Source: Streptomyces sp. NBC_00442
GTDB taxonomy: Bacteria > Actinomycetota > Actinomycetes > Streptomycetales > Streptomycetaceae
Assembly (NCBI RefSeq): GCF_036014195.1
Contig: NZ_CP107918.1
Span: forward strand, 310,001-374,000
DNA length: 64,000 nt
Direction: 5' to 3'
Each line of letters starts with the position of its first letter. Positions within the stretch are counted from its first letter, which is position 1. Below, piece after piece: positions 1 through 9,840 of the stretch. The translations under genes and the position numbers were made by a program. The notes beneath the pieces were generated by a model. It did no database searches. It saw nothing but the letters and a program-made list of their open reading frames with translations, and was not told the origin of the DNA.

Positions 1-2157
1 GGCGTGCACGTGGTCCTCGCGCCCAACCTCAATCTGCATCGCAGCCCGCTGGGCGGCCGGCACTTCGAGTGCTTCTCCGAGGACCCCGAACTGACCGGCC
101 GCATCGGTGCGGCCCTGGTGCGCGGCATCCAGGCGCACGGGGTGGCGGCCACGGCCAAGCACTTCGTGGCCAACGACTCCGAGACCGACCGGCTGACCGT
201 GGACGTGCGGGTCGGTGAGCGCGCGCTGCGCGAGGTGTATCTCGCCCCGTTCGAGGCGGCGGTGGCGGCCGGTGTCCGGCTCGTCATGGCCGGCTACAAC
301 GCGGTCAACGGCACGACCGCGACGGCCAGTGCGCTGCTGGACGGCGTGCTCCGGGGCGAGTGGGGCTTCGACGGCGTCGTCGTCTCCGACTGGGGGGCGG
401 TGCGTGCCATGCGGCCGGCCGCGCACGCCGGGCTCGACCTGGTGATGCCGGGGCCGGAGGGAGTGTGGGGCGAGGCGCTGGTGCGGGCGGTCGAGGCGGG
501 GGACGTCGCCCCGGAGGCCGTGGACGAGAAGGTGCGGCACCTGCTGCGGCAGTCGCACTGGCTCGGCGAGCTGGGAGCGCCCCGTCCCCGGCCGCGGGTG
601 AGTCCGCGCCCGGACCGGGTGCGGGCGATGCTGCGCCGTGCCGCCGCCGCGGGCACGGTCCTGCTGGCCAACAAAGGTGTCCTGCCGCTCAACGCCCACG
701 GCCTGGCCACGGTCGCGGTCATCGGGGCACACGCCGCCCGCACCCGTACCCAGGGCGGCGGCAGCGCCGGGGTGTTCCCGCACAGCGAGGTCGGCGTCCT
801 CGACGGTGTCCGGGCACGTCTGCGCGGCCGCGCGAAGGTCGTTCATGTGCCGGGCCCGACTCCGGCCGGGCCCCCTCCCGCGCTGGACGGCACGTGGTGC
901 ACCGATCCGGGCTCCGGGGCGTCCGGGATCCGGCTGCGCGTCCTCGACGCGGGCGGGAACGAACTCCATTCCGAACGGCGCTCCAGCGCCCGCCAGTTGG
1001 AGCCCCCGGTGCCTCCCGGCGCGCACACGGTGGAGATCAGCGCCAGGCTGCACCCGGCAGAGACGGGCCTGTGGACGCTGGGCATCGCCGGGTTCGGTCG
1101 CATGAGCCTGCGTCTGGACGGCAGGGACGTCCTGGCGGGCGACTTCGCCCGGGAGACCGACGACCCGGCGCTCGTCCACGTCACACCTCCCTTGCACACG
1201 GCGGCCGTCCACCTGGCGGCGGGCAGCGCTCCGGTGCTCGTCGCACGGCGCGAGCTGGCACCCGGCGCCGGTCGCGCGGTAGTCGTCAGCGCGGCGCCGC
1301 CGGCTCCGGAGGTGACGACGGCCGTCGCCGCGGCCGCCCGCGCCGCGGGCCGGGCTGACGTGGCGGTCGTGGTCGTCGGCACGACGGAGTACGACGAGTG
1401 CGAGGGCCGGGACCGTGCCGGCATCGCGCTCGGGCCCGAACAGGACGCCCTGGTGCGTGCGGTGGCCGCCGCCAATCCCCGTACGGTCGTCGTCGTCAAC
1501 AGCGGCGGGCCCGTGGAGATGCCCTGGCGGGACGAGGTCGGCGCGCTGCTGTTGTCCTGGTTCCCCGGGCAGGAGGGCGGCACGGCGCTGGCCGACGTCC
1601 TGTTCGGCCGCGCGGAGCCCGGCGGGCGTCTTCCCACCACCTGGCCCGCGGAACTGCGGGACGCCCCCGCAGTCGACACATCTCCCGTCGACGGGCGGCT
1701 CACCTACGTCGAGGGCATCCACGTCGGACACCGCGGCTGGCTCCGGTCGTCGCGGACCCCCGCCTACTGGTTCGGACACGGGCTCGGCTATACGACGTGG
1801 GCGTACGAGGAGGTGACGGCGCCGGCCACGGTCCGCGCGGGCGATCCGTTCACGGTACGGGTGCGGGTGCGCAACACCGGTCCGCGTACGGGCCGCGAGG
1901 TCGTCCAGGTGTATCTGGCCCGGCCCGGCGCCGTGGTGGAGCATCCCGAGCGGTGGTTCGTGGGGCATGCGGCGGTGTGTGCGCGGCCCGGGGAAGCGGT
2001 GACGGCGCGGGTGGAGGTGCCGGCGCGGCTGCTGAGGCACTGGGACGAGGAGAGCGGAGAGTGGCGCGTCGAAGCGGGGCCGTGCCGGGTGCTGGCGGGC
2101 CGCTCGGCGGGGGACGTGCCGCTGGAGCACGACATGGAGCTGTATGCGCGGGACTGA
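1..2157 (+). CDS. Beta-glucosidase, glycoside hydrolase family 3 (5' end outside window)
   Basis: Hydrolyses beta-glucosides from the non-reducing end. The frame is open from the first base, so the true start lies upstream; 718 residues are visible. The (beta/alpha)8 part carries the GH3 signatures KHFVANDSE and VVSDWGAV; the Asp codon at 388-390 is the expected nucleophile. An (alpha/beta)6 sandwich domain follows, interrupted at about visible residues 283-430 by a PA14-like insert, a known GH3 subgroup layout. The C-terminus (from about residue 600) is a fibronectin-III-like domain. No signal peptide can be judged because the N-terminus is missing. It lies 86 bp upstream of a LacI regulator on the same strand and probably belongs to the same beta-glucoside locus. 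Family assignment is firm; the exact substrate is not visible. Confidence 0.93.
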   Translation, partial: GVHVVLAPNLNLHRSPLGGRHFECFSEDPELTGRIGAALVRGIQAHGVAATAKHFVANDSETDRLTVDVRVGERALREVYLAPFEAAVAAGVRLVMAGYNAVNGTTATASALLDGVLRGEWGFDGVVVSDWGAVRAMRPAAHAGLDLVMPGPEGVWGEALVRAVEAGDVAPEAVDEKVRHLLRQSHWLGELGAPRPRPRVSPRPDRVRAMLRRAAAAGTVLLANKGVLPLNAHGLATVAVIGAHAARTRTQGGGSAGVFPHSEVGVLDGVRARLRGRAKVVHVPGPTPAGPPPALDGTWCTDPGSGASGIRLRVLDAGGNELHSERRSSARQLEPPVPPGAHTVEISARLHPAETGLWTLGIAGFGRMSLRLDGRDVLAGDFARETDDPALVHVTPPLHTAAVHLAAGSAPVLVARRELAPGAGRAVVVSAAPPAPEVTTAVAAAARAAGRADVAVVVVGTTEYDECEGRDRAGIALGPEQDALVRAVAAANPRTVVVVNSGGPVEMPWRDEVGALLLSWFPGQEGGTALADVLFGRAEPGGRLPTTWPAELRDAPAVDTSPVDGRLTYVEGIHVGHRGWLRSSRTPAYWFGHGLGYTTWAYEEVTAPATVRAGDPFTVRVRVRNTGPRTGREVVQVYLARPGAVVEHPERWFVGHAAVCARPGEAVTARVEVPARLLRHWDEESGEWRVEAGPCRVLAGRSAGDVPLEHDMELYARD

Positions 2158-2243
2158 GCTGGTCACACTCGCTGCGGCCCGGCGGGCCAGGAGGAGGGAG
2201 AGCGCTCTATACGGTGTCCCCGGCGTGCCGTTAGGGTGCGGGC

Positions 2244-3284
2244 ATGAGCAGGCAGGCACCCACGTTGGAGGACGTCGCCCGCGAGGCCGGCGTCTCCCGG
2301 GCGACCGTTTCCCGTGTCGTGAACGGCGTCCGCAACGTGGACCCGGCGATCCAGGAAATGGTGCAGCGGGCGATCGAGCGGACGGGATACGCGCCCAACC
2401 GGGCCGCACGGTCGCTGGTGACCCGGCGCGCCGAAACCATCGCGCTGGTGGTGTCCGGCGCGGGCAGCGGGCCGGACGAGAGCCAGGAGGCGTTCGCCGC
2501 GCGCGTCTTCGCCGACCCCTTCTTCGGCCGGGTGGTCGCCGGTGTGGTGGGGTTTCTGCGCCCGCGCTCGATGCATCCGGTACTGATGTTCGCCGAGTCC
2601 GCCGACGACCGCCACGAGGTGCTCACGTATCTGCGGCAGGGCCGCGCGGACGGCGCGCTCGTGGTCTCCACCCACGCCGACGATCCCCTGCCCACGCTCC
2701 TGGCGGCGGCGAAGCTGCCCGCCGTGCTGTTCGCCCGCCCGGCGCGACCCGTTCCGCTGAGCTATGTGGACCTGGACCACCGGGACGGCGGCCGGCTCGC
2801 GGCGCAGCGGCTCCTGGCGCGCGGCTGCCGCCGGCCCGCGACGGTGGCGGGGCCGCTCGCGGTGACCGCGAGTCAGGAGCGGCTCGCGGGCTTCCGGGAC
2901 ACGATGGCCCGCAACGGCCATCCCTATGTGCCGGTCGCCGAGGGCGGTTTCACGCTGGACAGCGGCGTCGCGGCCATGGCGCGACTGCTGGACGAACTTC
3001 CCGATGTGGACGGCGTGTTCGCGGCGAACGACCTCATGGCGCAGGGCGCGTGCCAGCTCCTTCGCGAACGGGGGCGGCGGGTCCCCGACGACATCGCGGT
3101 GATCGGCTTCGACGATTCCGGCATCGCCACGGCCTGCCGTCCTCCCCTGACGACGGTGCGGCAGCCGGTCGAGGCGATGGCGGCGGAGATGGCGCGGCTG
3201 CTCGACGAGCACATCCGGGGGCAGCGCACCGATCCGACGTCGGTCGTCTTCGACCCCGAACTGATCGTGCGCGCAACGGCCTAG
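2244..3284 (+). CDS. LacI-family transcriptional regulator
   Basis: A 346-residue sugar-responsive repressor. The N-terminal helix-turn-helix (residues 5-52: TLEDVAREAGVSRATVSRVV, then the hinge helix YAPNRAARSLVTRR) is typical LacI/GalR. The rest is a periplasmic-binding-protein-like effector domain, with the late motif VFAANDLMAQGA and IAVIGFDDSGIA. The start ATG at 2244 places the HTH at the usual distance from the N-terminus. It sits between the GH3 enzyme and the ABC transporter on the same strand and most likely controls them in response to an imported beta-glucoside; this is inferred from position. I did not find the CebR-type palindrome TGGGAGCGCTCCCA in the neighbouring intergenic DNA, so it may not be a CebR ortholog. 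Confidence 0.95.
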   Translation: MSRQAPTLEDVAREAGVSRATVSRVVNGVRNVDPAIQEMVQRAIERTGYAPNRAARSLVTRRAETIALVVSGAGSGPDESQEAFAARVFADPFFGRVVAGVVGFLRPRSMHPVLMFAESADDRHEVLTYLRQGRADGALVVSTHADDPLPTLLAAAKLPAVLFARPARPVPLSYVDLDHRDGGRLAAQRLLARGCRRPATVAGPLAVTASQERLAGFRDTMARNGHPYVPVAEGGFTLDSGVAAMARLLDELPDVDGVFAANDLMAQGACQLLRERGRRVPDDIAVIGFDDSGIATACRPPLTTVRQPVEAMAAEMARLLDEHIRGQRTDPTSVVFDPELIVRATA

Positions 3285-3325
3285 CGGGCGCCCGCGCAGT
3301 TACCCGCGCCCCTGGCGGGGTCGAC

Positions 3326-3348
3326 CCTTGGCCGGGGTCCGGCCAAGG
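3326..3348 (+). terminator. Hairpin after the LacI gene
   Basis: CCTTGGCC at 3326-3333 and GGCCAAGG at 3341-3348 form a perfect 8-bp stem with a 7-nt loop, 42 bp after the stop codon. There is no T tract, as is usual in Streptomyces. It would separate the regulator from the transporter operon. Confidence 0.5.
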
Positions 3349-3416
3349 CCACCTCGGCCTGTCGTGCGGCGTGCCCGGCCTACGAGTTCGTTGGATGAGA
3401 CACCTTGCTTTACCTC

Positions 3417-3446
3417 TTGACGCCTCACTTACGACGCCGCTTAACT
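3417..3446 (+). promoter_or_regulatory. Candidate promoter of the sugar ABC operon
   Basis: TTGACG at 3417-3422 and TTAACT at 3441-3446, 18 bp apart, fit a housekeeping-type promoter. The stretch is much more AT-rich than its surroundings and lies about 100 bp before the binding-protein start. The -10 region overlaps an imperfect palindrome (CTTAA at 3440-3444 and TTAAG at 3458-3462) that could be an operator for the adjacent LacI protein. Both assignments are inferred from sequence only. Confidence 0.45.
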
Positions 3447-3548
3447 CACGTCTTAAATTAAGCCATGTGGACCTTCAGGAGTCGAACGCGGTGTCGGCTC
3501 ACGAAGGGGATCCCACGGCTTTCGACTCCCGGAAAGGGACACCAGGCC

Positions 3549-4865
3549 ATGCGCACCATCAGAGCCGCGGCCGTAGGCGCCGTCACCCTCTCTCTCGCCC
3601 TTGCTGCCACGGCCTGCGGCGGCGGTTCGTCCACCGGCGGCGGATCCAACGACTCGCCCAAGACGCTCACTTACTGGGCCTCCAACCAGGGCGCCAGCAT
3701 CTCGGTCGACCAGAAGGTCCTGAAGCCCGAGCTCGACAAGTTCGAGAAGCAGACGGGCATCAAGGTGAAGGTCGAGGTCGTGCCCTGGTCGGATCTGCTG
3801 AACCGGATCCTGACCGCGACCACATCGGGCCAGGGGCCCGACGTGATGAACATCGGCAACACCTGGAGCGCCTCGCTGCAGGCGACCGGTGCGCTGCTGC
3901 CGTGGGACGCCGCGAACTTCGCCAAGATCGGCGGCAAGGACCGGTTCGTCGACTCGGCGCTCGGCTCGACCGGCACCCAGGGCAAGGACCCGGCAGCGGT
4001 GCCGCTCTACTCGATGTCGTACGCCCTCTACTACAACAAGCAGATCTTCGCCGACGCCGGCATCGCCAACCCGCCGGCCACCTGGGACGAGCTCGTCGCC
4101 GACGGCAAGAAGATCGAGGCGAAGGGCAAGAACGGGCTCGGGGCCGAAGGGTCCAACCTCTCCAACAACATCCACCAGGTCTTCGTCCTGGCCAAGCAGC
4201 ACGGCGCGGACTTCTTCACCGCGGACGGCAAGCCCAGCTTCACCAGTGACGGCGCGGTCGCGGCCGTCAAGGAGTACGTCGACCTGATGGCCAAGGACAA
4301 GATCGTCGGCGTGAGCAACGCCGAGTACGCCCAGAACCAGTCCTTGAGCGACTTCGCCAAGGGCAAGACGGGGATGGTGCTGTGGCAGACCGCGTCGGCC
4401 ACCTTCAAGTCGCTCGGCATGAAGGATTCCGAGTGGGGCGTGGCCGCCGCACCCGTGCAGTCCGGGGCGCCGGGGACGGGCGCGCAGACCAACTCCATGG
4501 TGGCCGGCATCAACATGGCGGTCTTCAAGAACACCCACAACCTCGACGGCGCCGCGCAGTTCGTGAAGTTCATGACGAGCGACGCCGAGCAGAAGATCCT
4601 CAACACCGCCTACGGTTCCATCCCTCCGGTCAAGGCGGCCCAGTCGGACCCGGCGTTCAACGCCCAGGCCACCGCGGTGCTCCGTCAGACCCTCGCCTCC
4701 AGCGCCCAGGCGCTGCCCCAGGTGCCGGACGAGTCCCAGTTCGAGACGGCCGTCGGCACGGCGGTCAAGGACCTGTTCGCCGACGCGGCGGCCGGCCGGG
4801 CGGTGACCACCGACTCGGTGAAGGCCCGGCTGCGCAAGGCCGAGCAGCAGATGCCCGCGAAGTGA
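3549..4865 (+). CDS. Sugar ABC transporter substrate-binding lipoprotein
   Basis: The 438-residue extracytoplasmic receptor of a carbohydrate ABC importer (family 1 solute-binding protein). The N-terminus is a lipoprotein signal: MRTIRAAAVGAV, then a hydrophobic stretch ending in the lipobox LAATAC followed by a Gly/Ser linker. The body has the typical extended binding-protein sequence (for example GPDVMNIGNTW, YSMSYALYYNKQIFADAG). ATG 3549 was chosen over an upstream in-frame ATG at 3465 because it has the ribosome site GGAAAGGGAC and gives a proper signal peptide. It is the first gene of an operon with two permeases and a GH1 beta-glucosidase, so the likely ligand is cellobiose or another beta-glucoside. 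No ATPase gene is nearby; many Streptomyces sugar importers share the ATPase MsiK encoded elsewhere. Confidence 0.93.
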   Translation: MRTIRAAAVGAVTLSLALAATACGGGSSTGGGSNDSPKTLTYWASNQGASISVDQKVLKPELDKFEKQTGIKVKVEVVPWSDLLNRILTATTSGQGPDVMNIGNTWSASLQATGALLPWDAANFAKIGGKDRFVDSALGSTGTQGKDPAAVPLYSMSYALYYNKQIFADAGIANPPATWDELVADGKKIEAKGKNGLGAEGSNLSNNIHQVFVLAKQHGADFFTADGKPSFTSDGAVAAVKEYVDLMAKDKIVGVSNAEYAQNQSLSDFAKGKTGMVLWQTASATFKSLGMKDSEWGVAAAPVQSGAPGTGAQTNSMVAGINMAVFKNTHNLDGAAQFVKFMTSDAEQKILNTAYGSIPPVKAAQSDPAFNAQATAVLRQTLASSAQALPQVPDESQFETAVGTAVKDLFADAAAGRAVTTDSVKARLRKAEQQMPAK

Positions 4866-4879
4866 GCCCGGACACCGTC

Positions 4880-5872
4880 ATGACGACCACAGCCCCCGAA
4901 GCCGGCACGCGCGCGGCGCCGGAAGGCTCCCCCGGTGCGGCGCGCGGCCCGCGCCGCACCGGGCGGATCCGGCGCATCGGACTGCCGTATCTGCTCCTGC
5001 TGCCCGCGCTGCTCCTCGAACTCCTCGTTCACCTGGTGCCGATGGTCATCGGCATCGCCATGAGCTTCAAGGAGCTCACCCAGTTCTACATCCGCGACTG
5101 GGGCACCGCCCCGTGGTCCGGGCTCGGCAACTACAAGCTGTCGGTGGACTTCGACGGGCCGGTCGGCGAGGCCCTGCTGCACTCCTTCCTCGTCACCGTC
5201 TCCTTCACGCTGCTCTCCGTCGGCCTGTGCTGGCTGATCGGCACCTCGGCCGCCGTCTACATGCAGGACACCTTCCGCGGCCGCGGCCTGCTCCGGGCGA
5301 TCTTCCTCGTGCCGTACGCGCTTCCGGTGTACGCGGCCGTCATCACCTGGGCGTTCATGTTCCAGCACGACAACGGCCTGGTGAATCACGTCCTGCACGA
5401 CCAGCTGCACCTCACCGACAAGCCCTCGTTCTGGCTGATCGGCGACAACAGCTTCTACGCCCTGCTGACCGTGTCGGTGTGGAAGGGCTGGCCGTTCGCC
5501 TTCCTCATCGTGATGGCCGGCCTGCAGAACATCCCGCGGGAGCTGTACGAGGCGGCGGCCCTGGACGGGGCGGGCCTGTGGCAGCAGATCCGCCGCATCA
5601 CCCTGCCGTCGCTGCGCCCGGTCAACCAGGTGCTCGTCCTGGTGCTGTTCCTGTGGACGTTCAACGACTTCAACACGCCGTACGTCCTGTTCGGCAAGTC
5701 CGCTCCGGAGGCCGCCGACCTCATATCCATCCACATCTACCAGGCGTCGTTCGTCACCTGGAACTTCGGCACCGGGTCCGCCATGAGCGTCCTGCTGCTG
5801 CTCTTCCTGCTGATCGTGACGGGCGCCTACCTGCTGGTGACCTCCCGCGGAAGGAAGGCGGCCGATGCCTAG
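4880..5872 (+). CDS. Sugar ABC transporter permease (MalF-like)
   Basis: A 330-residue inner-membrane permease of a carbohydrate importer. After a cytoplasmic arginine-rich N-terminus come six hydrophobic segments (first: LPYLLLLPALLLELLVHLV). The EAA loop that contacts the ATPase is seen as [23 protein letters not shown] 4880 lies 14 bp after the binding-protein stop. A GTG at 4862, which overlaps that stop as GTGA, is in frame and is an equally possible coupled start; neither has a strong ribosome site. It is translationally linked to the next permease, with an 8-bp overlap. Confidence 0.92.
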   Translation: MTTTAPEAGTRAAPEGSPGAARGPRRTGRIRRIGLPYLLLLPALLLELLVHLVPMVIGIAMSFKELTQFYIRDWGTAPWSGLGNYKLSVDFDGPVGEALLHSFLVTVSFTLLSVGLCWLIGTSAAVYMQDTFRGRGLLRAIFLVPYALPVYAAVITWAFMFQHDNGLVNHVLHDQLHLTDKPSFWLIGDNSFYALLTVSVWKGWPFAFLIVMAGLQNIPRELYEAAALDGAGLWQQIRRITLPSLRPVNQVLVLVLFLWTFNDFNTPYVLFGKSAPEAADLISIHIYQASFVTWNFGTGSAMSVLLLLFLLIVTGAYLLVTSRGRKAADA

Positions 5873-6758
5873 CACCGTCGCGGCGTCCCGGCCGCAGCAC
5901 CGCACACCCACGTCTCCGATGGCGCCACCACGTTCCTTCCTGTGGTCCCGGCGGATCTTCCTCACCCTGCTCACCGGCTTCGTCCTGCTGCCCGTGTACG
6001 TCATGGTCTCCAGCTCGCTCAAGCCCCTCCAGGACGTGTCGGGCAAGTTCCGCTGGCTGCCCAGCGGTCTCACGATCCGCCCGTACATCGACATCTGGTC
6101 GACCGTGCCGCTGGCGCGGTACTTCATGAACTCGCTGGTCGTGGCGGGCACCGCCACGGTGTGCTCGGTGGCCATCGCGGTCTTCGCGGCGTACGCGGTC
6201 AGCCGCTACTCCTTCCGCGGCAAGCGGGTCTTCACGATCACCGTGCTGTCCACGCAGATGTTCCCGGGCATCCTGTTCCTGCTGCCCCTGTTCCTGCTGT
6301 ACGTCAACATCGGGAACGCCACCGGGATCGCGCTGTTCGGCTCGCGCGGCGGACTGATCCTGACCTACCTCACCTTCTCGCTGCCGTTCTCCATCTGGAT
6401 GCTGATCGGCTACTTCGACTCGGTACCGCGCGATCTGGACGAAGCGGCGCTCGTGGACGGCTGCGGGCCGCTCGGTGCGCTGTTCCGGGTCGTGGTGCCC
6501 GCCGCCATCCCCGGCATCGTCGCGGTCGCCGTCTACGCCTTCATGGCCGCGTGGGGCGAGGTGCTGTTCGCGTCCGTCATGACCAACGACGCCACCCGCA
6601 CCCTCGCCGTGGGCCTGCAGGGCTACTCCACCCTCAACGACGTGTACTGGAACCAGATCATGGCCGCCTCACTCGTCGTCAGCGTCCCCGTCGTCGCCGG
6701 CTTCCTGCTGCTCCAGCGCTACCTCGTCACCGGCCTCACGGCGGGCGCCGTCAAGTGA
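5865..6758 (+). CDS. Sugar ABC transporter permease (MalG-like)
   Basis: A 297-residue partner permease. Six hydrophobic segments are visible, and the EAA loop reads [21 protein letters not shown]. The start ATG 5865 overlaps the previous permease by 8 bp and has the ribosome site GGAAGG just before it, so the two subunits are probably made in a fixed ratio. Together with the upstream binding protein and permease it makes a complete membrane and receptor part of a beta-glucoside-type importer. Confidence 0.93.
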   Translation: MPSTVAASRPQHRTPTSPMAPPRSFLWSRRIFLTLLTGFVLLPVYVMVSSSLKPLQDVSGKFRWLPSGLTIRPYIDIWSTVPLARYFMNSLVVAGTATVCSVAIAVFAAYAVSRYSFRGKRVFTITVLSTQMFPGILFLLPLFLLYVNIGNATGIALFGSRGGLILTYLTFSLPFSIWMLIGYFDSVPRDLDEAALVDGCGPLGALFRVVVPAAIPGIVAVAVYAFMAAWGEVLFASVMTNDATRTLAVGLQGYSTLNDVYWNQIMAASLVVSVPVVAGFLLLQRYLVTGLTAGAVK

Positions 6759-6790
6759 CCGCCAACTCGCGTATTTGGAAAGGGACTTCC

Positions 6791-8146
6791 GTGTCCGCAC
6801 CGATCGACTTCGCCGCACTCCCGCACGACTTCCTGTGGGGCACGGCCACCTCCGCCTACCAGATCGAGGGAGCCGTCGACGAGGACGGCCGCACGCCGTC
6901 CATCTGGGACACCTTCTCGCACACCCCCGGGAAGATCGACAACGACGACCACGGGGACATCGCCTGCGACCACTACCACCGCTGGCCGCAGGACGTGGAG
7001 CTGATGCGCCAACTGGGCGTCGAAGCCTACCGGTTGTCCATCGCCTGGCCCCGCGTCGTGCCCGGCGGCGACGGGCCCGTCAACCCGAAGGGCCTCGACT
7101 TCTACGACCGGCTGATCGACGGCCTGCTCGCCGCCGGCATCACCCCCTCCGCCACGCTCTACCACTGGGACCTGCCGCAGAGCCTCCAGGACCGCGGCGG
7201 CTGGCCCGAGCGCGCGACCGCCGAGCACTTCGCCGCGTACGCCTCGGCCGTGGCCGAGCGCCTAGGCGACCGGGTCACGCACTGGGCCACCCTCAACGAG
7301 CCGCTCTGCTCGGCCTGGATCGGCCACCTGGAAGGCCGGATGGCGCCGGGGCTCACCGACCTGACCGCGGCGGTCCGCTCCTCCTACCACCTGCTCCTCG
7401 GCCACGGCCTCGCGGTCCAGGCCGTGCGCGCCGCGGCCCCGGGCGCACAGATCGGCATCGTCAACAACCTCTCCCCCGTGCACGCGGCCAGCGACCGGCC
7501 GCAGGACCTCGCCGCCGCCCGACGGATGGACGGGCACACCAACCGCTGGTGGCTCGACCCCGTCCACGGCCGCGGCTTCCCCGCCGACATGCGCGAGGTG
7601 TACGGCGTCGAACTGCCGGAGCGGCCGGGCGACTTGGCGACGATGGCCGCGCCGCTCGACTGGCTCGGGCTCAACTACTACTTCCCGGCGTACGTCACCG
7701 ACGACCCCGACGGACCCGCGCCGTACGCCCGTTCGGTGGACCGCGACGGCGTGCCGCGCACGGGCATGGACTGGGAGATCGACGCGGGCGGCATCGAGAG
7801 CCTGCTGCTGCGCCTCACCGAGGACTACGGCGCCCGGAAGATCTACGTCACCGAGAACGGCTCCGCGTTCCCCGACACGGTGCGCGCCGACGGCAGCATC
7901 GACGACCACGAGCGGCAGGACTATCTGGAGCGCCACCTCGCGGCCTGCGCCTCCGCCGCCCGCAAGGGCGCCCCGCTCGCCGGCTACTTCGCGTGGTCCC
8001 TGCTCGACAATTTCGAGTGGGCGTACGGCTACGACAAGCGCTTCGGTCTCGTCCACGTCGACTACGACACCCAGGCCCGCACCATCAAGGGCAGCGGACA
8101 CCGGTACGCGGACCTCATCCGTGCGCACCGCGAGCGGGCGGCCTGA
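6791..8146 (+). CDS. Beta-glucosidase, glycoside hydrolase family 1
   Basis: A 451-residue cytoplasmic retaining beta-glucosidase without a signal peptide. The GH1 N-terminal signature [15 protein letters not shown] is at residues 14-28. The acid/base Glu170 lies in TLNEP and the nucleophile Glu355 in YVTENG; the C-terminal [12 protein letters not shown] is also typical. The GTG start at 6791 has the ribosome site GGAAAGGGAC. It is the last gene of the transporter operon, 32 bp after the second permease, and resembles the bglC position in the ceb locus of other Streptomyces. It would cleave imported cellobiose or beta-glucosides to glucose. Whether it is the true bglC ortholog cannot be told from this window, so no symbol is given. 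Confidence 0.96.
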   Translation: MSAPIDFAALPHDFLWGTATSAYQIEGAVDEDGRTPSIWDTFSHTPGKIDNDDHGDIACDHYHRWPQDVELMRQLGVEAYRLSIAWPRVVPGGDGPVNPKGLDFYDRLIDGLLAAGITPSATLYHWDLPQSLQDRGGWPERATAEHFAAYASAVAERLGDRVTHWATLNEPLCSAWIGHLEGRMAPGLTDLTAAVRSSYHLLLGHGLAVQAVRAAAPGAQIGIVNNLSPVHAASDRPQDLAAARRMDGHTNRWWLDPVHGRGFPADMREVYGVELPERPGDLATMAAPLDWLGLNYYFPAYVTDDPDGPAPYARSVDRDGVPRTGMDWEIDAGGIESLLLRLTEDYGARKIYVTENGSAFPDTVRADGSIDDHERQDYLERHLAACASAARKGAPLAGYFAWSLLDNFEWAYGYDKRFGLVHVDYDTQARTIKGSGHRYADLIRAHRERAA

Positions 8147-8154
8147 GCGTCCGC

Positions 8155-8766
8155 CTATCCGGCCGGAGCCGGTGGTGGCGCGGCGAGGGCGACCGGGCCG
8201 GGCACCTCGAAGGCTCCCGGCTCCGGGCGCCAGTCGCGCCACCGCTCCCACCACCGCTCACCGCTCTCGATGCGCTCCACGACCTCCGCGGCGGCGTCGC
8301 GGACGGCTTCCGCCTCGCCCGGTCCGAAGCCGCCGGCACGCACCCGGTCCTCGAAGTGGCCGACGTCCTTCCACGTGTAGGAGGAACCGTCGGCGGCGAT
8401 CACGAGGTCGAGTTCCTGGTCGAGCGTGTCGAAGCCGTCCGCCGTGCGGCGCAGGGGCTCCTGGAAGTTGACGTACCAGTCCTGGAGTTCATCGCCCCTG
8501 AACCGGGCCCACACGGCATACCCGTCGCCGGCCCGTTGCAGCTGGAGCACCCCGTCCGACTGCCAGGTGTGCTCCAGGTGGACCCAGGGGTGGAGGCCCC
8601 ACGTGAAGGTGCCGCCGCCGAAGGTGATCGGTGTGCCCGTCGCGAGGTATGCGGCGAGCAGCACACCGTCGTCGGCGACGACGCGCAGGGGATAGACCAT
8701 CCACTCGCGTCCGTCGAGTATCTCTCTTCTGACGACGACATCGCCGCTGTGAAAACGTGGCTCCAT
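8155..8766 (-). CDS. DUF402 domain protein
   Basis: A 203-residue soluble protein. Residues 1-150 match the DUF402 pattern (FHSGDVVVRREILDGREW, then DWYVNFQEPLRR and the DQELDLVIAADG segment). Characterised relatives are metal-dependent nucleoside di- or triphosphatases or FomD-like phosphatases; the acidic cluster here fits such a role, but the substrate is unknown. The tail is Pro/Ala-rich. ATG 8766 was preferred over an upstream in-frame start because the conserved domain begins immediately after it. It converges with the GH1 gene with only 8 bp between the stops. Confidence 0.85.
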   Translation of the reverse strand: MEPRFHSGDVVVRREILDGREWMVYPLRVVADDGVLLAAYLATGTPITFGGGTFTWGLHPWVHLEHTWQSDGVLQLQRAGDGYAVWARFRGDELQDWYVNFQEPLRRTADGFDTLDQELDLVIAADGSSYTWKDVGHFEDRVRAGGFGPGEAEAVRDAAAEVVERIESGERWWERWRDWRPEPGAFEVPGPVALAAPPPAPAG

Positions 8767-8868
8767 GGCGAGCCACTCTAGGTGCCGGGTTCCGCGCGGC
8801 CCGAATGGGGGCCGTATTGCCGCATGCGGCGGCATCGAATCCGGAATGCGCCGCCGGGGCGGGTGTGT

Positions 8869-9840
8869 TCAGGAACCGCTCGCCGTGTCCCGCAGCAATT
8901 CCGGTACGAAGTCCGCGCCACGGGACGGGGCCGGATATCTCAGGTGAGCCAGGCGGGCCTGTTCCTGGCGCATGTGCATGAAGGACTCAAGGATGTATCC
9001 GACCATCAGCACAAGGACCGCGATGATCATGATCGCGGCCGCGAGCACCGCGGTGGGCAGGCGGGGCACGGTGCCGGTCCTGACGAATTCGGTGACCAGC
9101 GGCAGGCCCAGGATCAGGGAGACCAGCGTCAGCAATGCGGCGATGACGGCATGGAATTGCGAGGGGCGCTGGCGGCGGGCGAGGCCGAGGATGAGTTTCA
9201 GAATGCGCCAGCCGTCCCGGTAGGTGCGCAGTTTGCTGACGCTCCCGGCCGGGCGGTCCTTGAAGTCGACTTCCATCTCGGCGGTGGGCAGGCGCAGGCT
9301 GAGGGCGTGCACCGTCATCTCGGTCTCGGTCTCGAACTCCCGCGAAAGCGCCGGGAAGGACTTGACGTAGCGGCGCGAGAAGACGCGGTACCCGCTGAGC
9401 ATGTCGCTGACGTCGTTGCCGAAGAGCGAGCGCACCGTGCCGGTGAGCATCCTGTTGCCGACCGCGTGGCCGGCCCGGTAGGCGGTTTCCACGATCTCCC
9501 GTCGGGCGCCGACCACTTGGTCGTAGGGGCCTTCGAAGAGCAGGTCGACCATCTCGCGTGCGCGCGACGCGTCGTAGGTGTCGTCCCCGTCGATGATGAG
9601 GAGCGCGTCGGCCTCGATGTCGGCGAAGGCGCGGCGAATCACATTCCCTTTACCCTTGCGCGGCTCATGCCGCACGAGTGCGCCCGCCTTCAGGGCCTCG
9701 GCGACGGTGTCGTCCGTAGAGGCATTGTCATATACGAAGATGACCGCCTCGGGAAGGGTGGCCCGCAGGTCGCTGACGACCTTTCCGATCGCGGCTTCCT
9801 CGTTGTAACAGGGAATGACACACACAATCGCCGGATGCAT
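8869..9840 (-). CDS. Family 2 glycosyltransferase, GtrB / polyprenyl-phosphate type
   Basis: A 323-residue membrane glycosyltransferase. The GT-A domain begins VCVIPCYNEEAAIGKVV and holds the metal-binding DxD-type motif DGDDTYD near residue 90. Two hydrophobic segments lie at the C-terminus (around residues 233-255 and 265-290), followed by a short cytoplasmic tail. This layout matches GtrB or DPM1-like enzymes that transfer a sugar from a nucleotide donor to undecaprenyl phosphate. It is divergent from a GtrA-containing gene whose probable start is 104 bp away, which supports a lipid-linked sugar pathway for decorating a surface polymer. The acceptor and sugar are unknown. Confidence 0.9.
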   Translation of the reverse strand: MHPAIVCVIPCYNEEAAIGKVVSDLRATLPEAVIFVYDNASTDDTVAEALKAGALVRHEPRKGKGNVIRRAFADIEADALLIIDGDDTYDASRAREMVDLLFEGPYDQVVGARREIVETAYRAGHAVGNRMLTGTVRSLFGNDVSDMLSGYRVFSRRYVKSFPALSREFETETEMTVHALSLRLPTAEMEVDFKDRPAGSVSKLRTYRDGWRILKLILGLARRQRPSQFHAVIAALLTLVSLILGLPLVTEFVRTGTVPRLPTAVLAAAIMIIAVLVLMVGYILESFMHMRQEQARLAHLRYPAPSRGADFVPELLRDTASGS

